In this document: positions 1 to 6,009 of the stretch, piece after piece
How the letters are laid out: each line of letters starts with the position of its first letter
How positions within the stretch are numbered: the first letter of the stretch is position 1
Assembly (NCBI RefSeq): GCF_937997405.1
Contig: NZ_CALKTL010000195.1
Span: 1-18,389 of the forward strand
Source: an uncultured Campylobacter sp.
GTDB lineage: Bacteria; Campylobacterota; Campylobacteria; Campylobacterales; Campylobacteraceae
Length of the DNA stretch: 18,389 nucleotides
Direction: 5' to 3'
Position numbers and translations under genes: made by a program
The notes under the pieces: model-generated
Told to the model about the DNA's origin: nothing
Databases searched by the model: none
The model's input: only the letters and a program-made list of their open reading frames with translations

Positions 1-502
1 CGAGCACCTTTGCCGCGTGATCCTTTGCCTTGACGCTTTTATAGACCTTTAAAATTTTGCCGTCCTTGCCGATCAGAAAGGTCGAGCGTACGATGCCTAG
101 ATACTCGCGTCCGTAGTTTTTACGTACCTGCCAGACGCCGTAAAGCTCGGCTACTTCGTGTTTCGGATCGCTTAATAAGACGTGTTTTAGGCTTTGTTTG
201 GCGATAAAACCCGCGTGCGAGCGGACGCTATCGGGACTAACGCCTACTATCACGCAGTCCGCGGCGATAAAATCATCGTACGCGGCGCTAAATTCGCACG
301 CTTCGGTCGTGCAGCCCGGAGTGTTATCTTTCGGATAAAAATACAGCGCGACGTTTTTACCCGCAAAATCTTTTAAGCTAATCGCCGTGCCGTCGGCGTT
401 TTGCAAGCTAAACTCGGGCGCCACATCTCCGGCTTGCAGCGTGATTTTGCGCTCGCGATCCTCTGCGCTAAACTCGTCTTCGATCTGTGTTTTTCTCTGC
501 AT
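1..502 (-). CDS. bcp: Bcp-type thiol peroxidase (peroxiredoxin), C-terminus cut by window edge
   Basis: Reading the minus strand from the ATG at 502 gives 167 open codons that run off the window at base 1. The product is a peroxiredoxin of the Bcp/PrxQ family, which reduces hydrogen peroxide and organic peroxides in the cytoplasm using thioredoxin. The signature YFYPKDNTPGCTTEACEF is present: Cys64 is the expected peroxidatic cysteine and Cys69 the resolving one, the same five-residue spacing as Cys45/Cys50 in E. coli BCP. The conserved RSTFLIGKDGKI strand follows. By comparison with the E. coli enzyme (156 residues) only about eight residues are missing. The N-terminus carries about 20 charged residues before the usual start, but no later ATG is available and AAGGA sits 8 bases upstream, so I keep this start. 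The gene is divergent from the oxidoreductase at 870. Family assignment is very secure; the N-terminal extension less so. Confidence 0.95.
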   Translation of the reverse strand, partial: MQRKTQIEDEFSAEDRERKITLQAGDVAPEFSLQNADGTAISLKDFAGKNVALYFYPKDNTPGCTTEACEFSAAYDDFIAADCVIVGVSPDSVRSHAGFIAKQSLKHVLLSDPKHEVAELYGVWQVRKNYGREYLGIVRSTFLIGKDGKILKVYKSVKAKDHAAKVL

Positions 503-571
503 ATCGTTTCCTTTTTTTGAAATTTTCAGGCTCGTAGCCCAAATCGCGGCTAAATTTTAATCTTTTTTCAT

Positions 572-598
572 AAATTTATCCTTGCTTGGATAAAATTT
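572..598. repeat. AT-rich inverted repeat upstream of bcp (possible operator)
   Basis: The arms AAATTTATCC (572-581) and GGATAAAATTT (588-598) pair over 10 bases with one bulged A and a six-base loop. The repeat is 70 bases upstream of the bcp start, a position suited to an operator or a leader hairpin. No named regulator site was recognised. Confidence 0.5.
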
Positions 599-603
599 TG
601 CTC

Positions 604-690
604 CGTGCCGTAGCTGCACGCGCATTGGACGGATCGTAAGCAGATCGTTCTAGACGAGACTAATCCTGGAAGCTTGTGCTTTACGGCACG
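604..690. repeat. Perfect 9-base inverted repeat enclosing a 69-base loop
   Basis: CGTGCCGTA at 604-612 is the exact reverse complement of 682-690. Inside it, GCAC at 616-619 can pair with GTGC at 676-679 after a small internal loop, which extends the stem. A GC-rich stem of this kind in a non-coding spacer suggests a folded RNA or a protein-binding site. It matches no RNA family that I recognise. Confidence 0.4.
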
Positions 691-836
691 CGTAAAAACA
701 TTTGTTGCACATGCCTTGAGGCAGTATGGTACGAGAGCGCCTAGTTATCTATCGTGCCACGCAAATCCCATTCCTCACAGGCAAAATAACGCCTTGCTTT
801 CCAACTCCTCTTAATCTACTTTTAGCTTTTTAACGA

Positions 837-842
837 TATGAT
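837..842 (+). promoter_or_regulatory. Probable -10 box of the oxidoreductase gene
   Basis: TATGAT lies 27 bases before the ATG at 870 and is preceded by a T-rich stretch (TTTTAGCTTTTTAACGA). Campylobacter housekeeping promoters typically show such T-rich DNA in place of a clear -35 box. The predicted transcript start is near 849, giving a short leader that contains the AAGGAA ribosome site. Confidence 0.45.
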
Positions 843-869
843 TCTGCAAATTTTAAGAAAGGAAATAAG

Positions 870-1418
870 ATGAAAACGCTAGTGATCTTATCACATCCCA
901 ATTTCGCCGCATCGCGTGTGAACAAAGCCCTATCGCAGGTCGCAAAGGGCGCTACCGGCGTAGAGGTGCGTCATTTGGAGGGACTTTACGGCACCGATAC
1001 TGCGCGTATTGACACCCGCGCAGAGCAAGACGCGCTATTGGGCGCTGAGCGCATCGTATTTTTGTACCCGATGTACTGGCTAAACGTGCCGCCTATGCTA
1101 AAAGCTTATATCGACATCGTCTTTTCGCACGAGCTGGTGGGTTCCGGCGCGCTTAGGGGCAAGGTTCTGCAGCTCGCGCTAAGCGCTAGTACGCCGCTTA
1201 GCGAGTACTCCAAACAGGGCGCGATCGGCTATAGCATGGATGAAATTTTAACTCCGCTTAAGATCGCGGCAAACTACTGCGGGATGGAGTTTGCTGTGCC
1301 GTTTGTCAGCAGCGGGTTTGAGCCTGGAGAGTTTGGTGACGATGCCGTAGAGGCCGCGGCCGCACGCTTCGGCAAACTTTTACGAGGCGAACTAAGTCCC
1401 GGCGAGTATCAAATTTAG
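870..1418 (+). CDS. NAD(P)H-dependent oxidoreductase, flavodoxin-like fold (NQO1/KefF/MdaB type)
   Basis: The 182-residue product belongs to the Flavodoxin_2 family: soluble flavin enzymes that pass two electrons from NAD(P)H to quinones, nitro compounds or similar acceptors. It opens with a beta strand and the flavin phosphate loop, MKTLVILSHPN. The family hallmark FLYPMYWLNVPPMLKAYID, lying over the flavin ring, is at about residues 64-82 and is followed by the usual VFSHE. Length is normal. AAGGAA sits 8 bases before the ATG. The gene stands alone, divergent from bcp; pairing a quinone reductase with a peroxidase would suit oxidative or electrophile stress, but this is inference from position only. 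A KefF-type role in potassium efflux is unlikely because no KefC gene is adjacent. The substrate cannot be read from the sequence. Confidence 0.9.
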   Translation: MKTLVILSHPNFAASRVNKALSQVAKGATGVEVRHLEGLYGTDTARIDTRAEQDALLGAERIVFLYPMYWLNVPPMLKAYIDIVFSHELVGSGALRGKVLQLALSASTPLSEYSKQGAIGYSMDEILTPLKIAANYCGMEFAVPFVSSGFEPGEFGDDAVEAAAARFGKLLRGELSPGEYQI

Positions 1419-2307
1419 CAAAGCAAATGCTTGCTATCTGCGGCTACGAGCTGAAATTTTACAAGAGTGATTTTATTCGAGAAATCTACGCCTTTTAACG
1501 AGCCGATCGGCAAAAGCTCAAAGTGGATCGAAACACGCTATGGGCTGCTGCGACTAACTAATACGTGTATGCACTCGTTGTAGTCGGTGTTTATTGCCTG
1601 CAGGTACAAGCGTATTTAAACGCGCGCATCAGCTGGCTAATGTTGTCATCTATGGAGGCACGAATGCGTTCGGCTCGAAGTCATCGACATAAAAACTCAC
1701 CATGTTTTATTTGCGCAAGAGTGGTTAAATTTTGCAGCAAGCGGCAAAGCAGGGGGTGAAGTGTGTGCTGTGATCTTTGGATCGGGTCTGGGTTTTGTGA
1801 AGCGGTCTCTGTCGCACTTGGAGAGTTTAAATTTTAAAATTTACTGCATCGCGTAGTATTTTGCAAAACATCGCACTACCGCCGCGAAAAGATATGCCGA
1901 GCCTGCCGCTGTAAAAGTGTGGTGATCGGTCACTACCGAGCAAAGTAGCGTAGCGAGCGCGCAAATAAAGTCGTTATAACCTAGCGAGGTAGGGCAAGGG
2001 CGAGTTTGCGTTTCATAAATATCTCGCGTGAGTGGGCTTGCGTATTGCATGTATGCAAAGCCTGCGCGAGACGCGCACTGCAGCAAATAGGGCAAGACCG
2101 CTTTTGGTGTGATTGGGGCTGGATGTCGCGCGGGGTGTATCTGCGCGCATGAGAGAAAAGAGCGCTTATAGCGTTATTTGAGTTGCTACGAAATTTGATT
2201 TATCAAAAGAGATTTTTGAAGAAGGAGCAGAATTTATAAAATTCCACTCCTTTATTTTGCGATATTTAAAGCGCGCGCATCGCTGTCGTACGCACCGTTA
2301 CGCCTGA
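1419..2307. other. 890-base stretch without a supportable gene, probably decayed
   Basis: No convincing gene is present on either strand. Fragments seen are: a 23-codon frame from the ATG at 1427 (MLAICGYELKFYKSDFIREI...), a stop-bounded plus-strand frame ending near 1857 that contains GGEVCAVIFGSGLGFV, and an 84-codon minus-strand frame (1841-2095, TTG start) ending in AVVRCFAKYYAMQ. The plus and minus frames overlap slightly and neither has a ribosome site or a family I recognise. Small hairpins occur at 1919-1936 (7-base stem, TCGG loop) and 2161-2175. The stretch reads like the remains of former accessory genes between two intact ones. A short real gene cannot be excluded. Confidence 0.5.
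2222..2252 (-). terminator. Terminator-like hairpin behind the Mop protein gene
   Basis: Read on the minus strand, AAGGAGTGGAATTT and AAATTCTGCTCCTT form an unbroken 14-pair stem (two U-G wobbles) around a three-base TAT loop, about 55 bases after the stop codon of the Mop gene. Read on the plus strand the two wobbles become C-A mismatches, so the fold favours minus-strand RNA. The tail (CTTC then A-rich) is a poor U-tract, so it may be an RNA-stabilising hairpin rather than an efficient terminator. Confidence 0.5.
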
Positions 2308-2733
2308 TTATTTTACGCCGACGATGATTTGAGTAGCTTTTATGATCGCGGTTACTTCGTCGCCGACTGCTAGCGCCAAATTTTTAACGGAGCTGTTTGT
2401 GACGATCGCGCTTAAATTTTCGCCGCCTGCGGTTCTGACATCGATTTCAGCATTGATTGCGCCCTCTTTAACGGCGGTAATTTTGCCTTTTAGCTGGTTC
2501 GCAGCACTTAGGCGAAGATCATTTTCTCCCTTTGAAATGATGACATTTGGGGCTTTGAATAAAAATACCGCCTCTTTGCCTGCTTTTAAATCCAAAGTTT
2601 TTTCAGAATCGACCGTAACGGTCGCTTTTAGCACGTCGCCGCCTCTGGTTTTAGCTGTGATTAGCGAATTTACCGCACCTATTTTTACGTCGCTGATTAC
2701 GACGTGAAGCTGATTTCTAGCACTTATTGCCAT
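2308..2733 (-). CDS. Stand-alone tandem Mop/TOBE domain molybdate-binding protein
   Basis: The 141-residue protein is two copies of the roughly 68-residue Mop domain that binds molybdate or tungstate oxyanion in small cytoplasmic carriers (molbindins) and in the C-terminal parts of ModE and ModC. The first copy begins ISARNQLHVVISDVKIGAVN (residues 3-22) and the second LSAANQLKGKITAVKEGAIN (about 75-94); both then show a T-x-GG-x-x-L-x-A-x-VT block. No helix-turn-helix or ATPase domain is attached, so it is a storage or homeostasis protein rather than a ModE regulator. AAGGAG lies 6 bases before the ATG. It is monocistronic, with a spacer of more than 450 bases upstream and no mod transport gene in view. 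Campylobacter has many molybdo- or tungsto-enzymes such as formate dehydrogenase and nitrate reductase, which this protein could supply. Which anion it prefers cannot be told. Confidence 0.9.
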   Translation of the reverse strand: MAISARNQLHVVISDVKIGAVNSLITAKTRGGDVLKATVTVDSEKTLDLKAGKEAVFLFKAPNVIISKGENDLRLSAANQLKGKITAVKEGAINAEIDVRTAGGENLSAIVTNSSVKNLALAVGDEVTAIIKATQIIVGVK

Positions 2734-3201
2734 AGTTTCTCCTTGTAAAAAATTACGAGCAATGTTAGCGGCAAATCCTTAAATGAAATTTAAAAATGCT
2801 GCGTGTAAGAAATTAATTTGATTTGTTGCGAATTTATATTAAGCTCACTTTTTAAATTCCTAGCTTGCATTATGAAAAATAGCGTTAAAAAATAGATGAA
2901 ATTCTAAATTTGCATATTAAATCGGGTTATTTTCCTTGAAATTTTATTCGCTTTTTATAAAATTCTGCGTTTTTTAGAGCTCTGACGCAAAATTTAGCGT
3001 TTGTTTTGCGCATCTGCGAAGTTACATCCGGATAGAAAATTTATCGCAAATCGCGCATGGCAAGGCTTTAAGACCGCTCCGCTTAAGCCTTGTTCGCTGA
3101 ATTCTATGCCTCGCGTATCGGTTTTACGAGTGGATTGGTGATCGAGGCGTTTTTACATTTGCTTTAAAATATGGCGAGCGGTGCGCTTTGAGCGCAAAAT
3201 T
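2734..3201. other. AT-rich intergenic region, leader of the Mop gene
   Basis: No gene is evident in these 468 bases between two minus-strand genes. The high-coordinate end should contain the terminator of the DUF488/purF cluster, and the low-coordinate end the Mop promoter. A possible minus-strand -10 box, TATAAA, is at 2833-2838, which would leave a leader of about 90 bases. I saw no ModE-like palindrome. Hairpins are present at 2986-3010 (CGCAAAA/TTTTGCG), 3061-3092 and 3182-3196. Confidence 0.5.
3061..3092 (-). terminator. Long hairpin, candidate terminator of the purF cluster
   Basis: CAAGGCTTTAAG (3061-3072) pairs with CTTAAGCCTTG (3082-3092) over 11 bases with one bulge and a nine-base loop. 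It lies about 110 bases after the DUF488 stop codon. No U-run follows on the minus strand, so a terminator role is only suggested. A smaller TGCGCT-TTG-AGCGCA hairpin at 3182-3196 sits directly after the stop codon and is an alternative. Confidence 0.3.
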
Positions 3202-3558
3202 TCAGTGCACCTTGCTTTGCAGAAAATCGCGCAGAATCATCGCGTGGTTGCAGTGCTCGTCTTTCGCAGCGTATAGCAACGTGACGACCGGCTCGTTTTT
3301 AACCTTTTTCAAAAATTCAGCTACGGCGGGATTTTGCTCAAGCTCAGCTAAGTAAAGCTCCTTAAAATGGGCGAAATTCTCAGGCTTATGCGCGAAAAGC
3401 TTGCGTATTTCGGTGCTAGGCGTTATGTCTTTTGCCCACATATCAAGCTCCAGCGCGTCTTTTTTTATGCCGCGCGGCCAAAGTCTGTCGCATAGTACGC
3501 GAAATCCATCCTCTTCCTCCGCGCTCTCATAGACGCGCTTAATTTTAAATTTTGTCAT
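3202..3558 (-). CDS. DUF488 family protein (YeaO-like)
   Basis: The 118-residue product is a full-length DUF488 protein resembling E. coli YeaO. The family signature is clear: DRLWPRGIKK near residues 24-33, then DMWAKDITPS at about 39-48, the FAHKPENFAHFKELY helix, and TLLYAAKDEHCNHA near the C-terminus. The family is widespread and small, with no established biochemical role; conserved arginine, tryptophan and histidine residues suggest a binding pocket. It is probably cytoplasmic, with no signal peptide or membrane segment. AAGGAG precedes the ATG, and the gene begins 20 bases after purF, so it is probably the last gene of the same transcript. A link to purine synthesis is not implied by the family and may only reflect co-transcription. 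Confidence 0.88.
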   Translation of the reverse strand: MTKFKIKRVYESAEEEDGFRVLCDRLWPRGIKKDALELDMWAKDITPSTEIRKLFAHKPENFAHFKELYLAELEQNPAVAEFLKKVKNEPVVTLLYAAKDEHCNHAMILRDFLQSKVH

Positions 3559-3578
3559 AGTTTGCTCCTTTAAATTCG

Positions 3579-4925
3579 CTAATCTTTGATGAAATAATCG
3601 CCGTCGAAGCTTACGAGCGAGTATTTGCGCTCGTCCCCAAGCGCCTCTACGAGCTCCGGTACGCTAAGAAACGTGAGGCTGTCGGCGCCTATAAATTTGC
3701 AAATTTCATCCGTGCTCATATTTGCGGCGATCAGCTCGCGCACGCTCGGCGTGTCGATGCCGTAGCGCTCGGGATACTTTAGCTCCGGGCTTGCGATGCA
3801 CATATGCACGCGCGCCGCGCCCGCATGGCGCAGAAGCTCGACGATCTTTTTGCTCGTAGTGCCGCGCACGATGCTATCGTCCACGACGACGACGCTTTTG
3901 CCGTGCAGTGCCGCGCCGATCGGATTTAGCTTGAGTTTGACCTTTAAATTTCGCACCTCTTGCGTCGGCTCGATGAAGGTGCGACCGATGTAGTGGTTGC
4001 GCACGATCGCCATCTCGAAGGGCAGCTTGCTCTCTTGCGCGAAACCAAGCGCCGCCGGCACGCCGCTATCGGGCACGGGTACGACGAAATCGGCTTTTAA
4101 ATTTTTACTTTTTCGCGCGAGCGCAGCGCCCAGTTTTTTTCTGACTTCATATACGTTTTTGCCCTCTACGACGCTGTCGGGGCGCGCGAAGTAGATATAT
4201 TCAAACGCGCAAATTCTAGCCTCCGCAGCTTTTAAAATTTGAACCGAGCTAAACTCATCCTTGCCCTCTTCGAAGATCACCATCTCGCCGGGCTTTACGT
4301 CGCGGATAAACTCGGCTCCTACGAGATCAAACGCGCAGGTTTCGCTCGCGACGATGTAGCCGCCGTCTTTTAGCCTGCCGATGCTGAGCGGACGCACTCC
4401 GTAGCGATCGCGCACGGCAAACATCTTCGAGCGGCTTAAAATCAGAAGCGAATACGCGCCCACACACTGTTGCAGTGCCTCGATGATGCGGTCTTTTAGA
4501 TGCTCCTGCTTGCTGCGTGCGATGAGATGCAGGATATTTTCGGTGTCCATGCCAGATTGAAAGATCGCGCCCTCGCTTACGAGCTTACGGCGAATTTCGT
4601 CTTTATTGATCAAATTTCCGTTATGAACGATCGAGATCTCCCCTAGAGCGTAGTTGCCGGCAACGGGCTGTGCGTCCTTTAGACTGTCTGCGCCCGCGGT
4701 GCCGTAGCGGTTGTGGCCGATCGCGATGTTGCCTTTTAAAATTTCAAAACTCGCGGGACTAAAAACCTCCGTCACGAGCCCCGTGGCTTTGATCGTTTTG
4801 ATGTGATGGTTGAAGCTTGAGCTGATGCCGCTTGCCTCCTGGCCGCGGTGCTGCATGGCAAAAAGCCCGTAATACGCGGTTTTAGCCGCACCTTCGGAAT
4901 TTATGACTCCCACGATTGCGCACAT
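3579..4925 (-). CDS. purF: Amidophosphoribosyltransferase (glutamine PRPP amidotransferase)
   Basis: PurF makes 5-phosphoribosylamine from PRPP and glutamine, the committed step of purine synthesis. The 448-residue protein has an N-terminal glutaminase domain starting MCAIVGVIN, where Cys2 becomes the catalytic N-terminal cysteine, with FAMQHRGQEASG (about 22-33), GHNRYGTAG (70-78) and HNGNL (101-105). The C-terminal phosphoribosyltransferase domain shows the PRPP loop VVVVDDSIVRGTTS at about residues 342-357. Unlike the Bacillus enzyme it has no propeptide: cysteine is directly after the initiator Met. The HPCFYGID cysteine that helps bind the Bacillus Fe-S cluster is replaced here (YPERYGID), and the C-terminal cysteine pair is absent, so no cluster is expected. 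AAGAGG lies upstream of the ATG. The start falls 11 bases after the restored end of a broken nucleotidyltransferase gene. dapB is upstream and DUF488 downstream. Confidence 0.97.
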   Translation of the reverse strand: MCAIVGVINSEGAAKTAYYGLFAMQHRGQEASGISSSFNHHIKTIKATGLVTEVFSPASFEILKGNIAIGHNRYGTAGADSLKDAQPVAGNYALGEISIVHNGNLINKDEIRRKLVSEGAIFQSGMDTENILHLIARSKQEHLKDRIIEALQQCVGAYSLLILSRSKMFAVRDRYGVRPLSIGRLKDGGYIVASETCAFDLVGAEFIRDVKPGEMVIFEEGKDEFSSVQILKAAEARICAFEYIYFARPDSVVEGKNVYEVRKKLGAALARKSKNLKADFVVPVPDSGVPAALGFAQESKLPFEMAIVRNHYIGRTFIEPTQEVRNLKVKLKLNPIGAALHGKSVVVVDDSIVRGTTSKKIVELLRHAGAARVHMCIASPELKYPERYGIDTPSVRELIAANMSTDEICKFIGADSLTFLSVPELVEALGDERKYSLVSFDGDYFIKD

Positions 4926-4936
4926 TTTCTAACCTC

Positions 4937-5169
4937 TTAAATTTTATTTTTTAGAAATTTATCTATATTTTGTTTTATCATTGACAGCTCGCCGTCCGGC
5001 ATTTTGTCGGCGCCTCATCAAATAGATCGGCTGAAATTTTAAACCTCTCGGCGATATTTTCTCCGCCTTTGGCGTAGCTGCCGAATAGCCCGACTTTGTA
5101 AATTCCAAAACTTTCAAGCTCGGGCTTTAGCTCGCGCAAAAAATTTAAAATTTCATCTTTAGTTGGCAT
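4937..5169 (-). pseudogene. Broken MNT-type nucleotidyltransferase
   Basis: A 63-residue frame (4978-5169) begins MPTKDEILNFLRELKPELES and carries the nucleotidyltransferase glycine-serine motif GLFGSYAKG (about residues 27-35). The family then needs a D-x-D metal-binding pair within roughly 15 residues. Here the text jumps straight to ENIAERFKISADLFDE, which resembles the later part of such proteins, so the catalytic segment appears deleted. After that the frame seems shifted: moving one base near the AAAA at about 5002 gives MPDGELSMIKQNIDKFLKN and a stop at 4937, just before purF. Intact members are MNT/MenA-like antitoxins or minimal nucleotidyltransferases of about 100 residues, often paired with HepT; no HepT is visible. 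AAGAGG precedes the start, so a short peptide could still be made. The family is clear from the motif; the deletion and shift are inferred by eye. Confidence 0.75.
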
Positions 5170-5197
5170 TTTTTCCTCTTAAATTTAGCCGCAAAGC

Positions 5198-5959
5198 CTA
5201 GATCCCTAAGCAGTCATCGATACCGTAAAGCCCGCTATTTTGCGATGCTAGCCATACTGCGGCCTTTATCGCGCCTCTGGCAAAGGTTGCGCGCGAAGTT
5301 GCCGTATGATTTAGCTCGACGAACTCGCCATCGCCGTAAAATCCCACGGTGTGGCGCCCGACTATATCGCCGCCGCGCAGCGACATCACGGCGATCTCGT
5401 CCTTGCCGCGCTCGCCGATGAGCCCGTCGCGACCGCTTATGCGCACGTCCTTTAAGCTTAGCTTGCGTGCGCTCGCGGCGCTTTCCGCAAGGCTCATCGC
5501 CGTACCGCTCGGAGCGTCTTTTTTGTGGCGGTGGTGCATCTCTAAAATTTCGCAGTCAAAATCGCGCAGGCTCCTGCTGGCAAGCGCTACGAGTTTGTTT
5601 AATACCGCGACGCCCAGGCTCATATTCGTAGCGTGTAGTACGGGCATCTTCGCGCCGCATTCGCGCAGTAGCCGCTCGCCCTCATCACCCAAAGCCGTCG
5701 TGCCGATGCAAAGCGGCTTTGGGTGCGAAAGCGCAAATTTCATTAAGCTTATCGCACCGTCTCGGATCGTAAAGTCTATCACGACGTCGCAGCTGCTAAA
5801 AAGCTCGTCGTAGCTGCGGCTTGCGGCGCAGCTCGGCGTATAATCAAGCAGCGCGACCGTGTAGATCACGCTTGCTCGCGCCTGATCGAAATTTTTCAGG
5901 CATTCGTAGATCATCGTGCCCATTCTGCCGCTTCCGCCATGAATTCCTATATTTATCAT
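5198..5959 (-). CDS. dapB: 4-hydroxy-tetrahydrodipicolinate reductase
   Basis: DapB reduces 4-hydroxy-tetrahydrodipicolinate with NAD(P)H in the pathway to meso-diaminopimelate and lysine, feeding both protein and peptidoglycan synthesis. The 253-residue protein starts with the Rossmann loop [13 protein letters not shown] (residues 2-14), has CIGTTAL (84-90) and ATNMSLGV (110-117), and carries the family signature [14 protein letters not shown] at 140-153, containing the two catalytic-region histidines 142-143 and Lys146. [11 protein letters not shown] and the C-terminal [15 protein letters not shown] are also typical. It is about 20 residues shorter than E. coli DapB (273), within the range of epsilonproteobacterial forms. 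AAGGAA is 7 bases before the ATG. It sits 50 bases downstream of the DUF748 gene and 28 bases before the broken nucleotidyltransferase. The closeness of dapB and purF recalls C. jejuni. Confidence 0.97.
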   Translation of the reverse strand: MINIGIHGGSGRMGTMIYECLKNFDQARASVIYTVALLDYTPSCAASRSYDELFSSCDVVIDFTIRDGAISLMKFALSHPKPLCIGTTALGDEGERLLRECGAKMPVLHATNMSLGVAVLNKLVALASRSLRDFDCEILEMHHRHKKDAPSGTAMSLAESAASARKLSLKDVRISGRDGLIGERGKDEIAVMSLRGGDIVGRHTVGFYGDGEFVELNHTATSRATFARGAIKAAVWLASQNSGLYGIDDCLGI

Positions 5960-6009
5960 CGCCGTTCCTTTAAATTTAGTTCGCTTAGTATAGCCAAATT
6001 TTGCTTACG

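Larger units (their letters stand above)
503..869. other. Divergent intergenic region with two inverted repeats, no gene seen
   Basis: This 367-base spacer separates the divergent bcp and oxidoreductase genes, so it should hold both promoters. I see an AT-rich inverted repeat at 572-598, a 9-base perfect inverted repeat with arms 604-612 and 682-690, and a small TGCC-TTGA-GGCA hairpin near 712-723. The longest ATG-initiated plus-strand frame I followed is about 35 codons (from 735) and its product has no recognisable features. No tRNA, SRP RNA or tmRNA pattern was recognised. It could be a structured regulatory RNA or the remains of an old gene. Confidence 0.6.

Noticed and set aside
603..690. 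A tRNA or SRP RNA gene in the spacer
   Set aside because: The stem is suggestive, but no cloverleaf, TTC arm, or conserved SRP tetraloop could be found.
1565..1759. A 64-codon plus-strand frame after the oxidoreductase
   Set aside because: No ribosome site or recognisable motif, and it sits in a stretch broken in all frames, so it is treated as part of the decayed region.
1841..2095. An 84-codon minus-strand frame as an independent gene
   Set aside because: TTG start without a ribosome site and no recognised family. It is kept only as a note in the unassigned region.
2342..2707. A 121-codon plus-strand frame opposite the Mop gene
   Set aside because: It lies wholly inside the gene with clear duplicated Mop domains, and its product has no recognisable features.
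5349..5813. A 154-codon plus-strand frame opposite dapB
   Set aside because: A shadow of dapB, rich in Ser, Arg and Pro with no family pattern.
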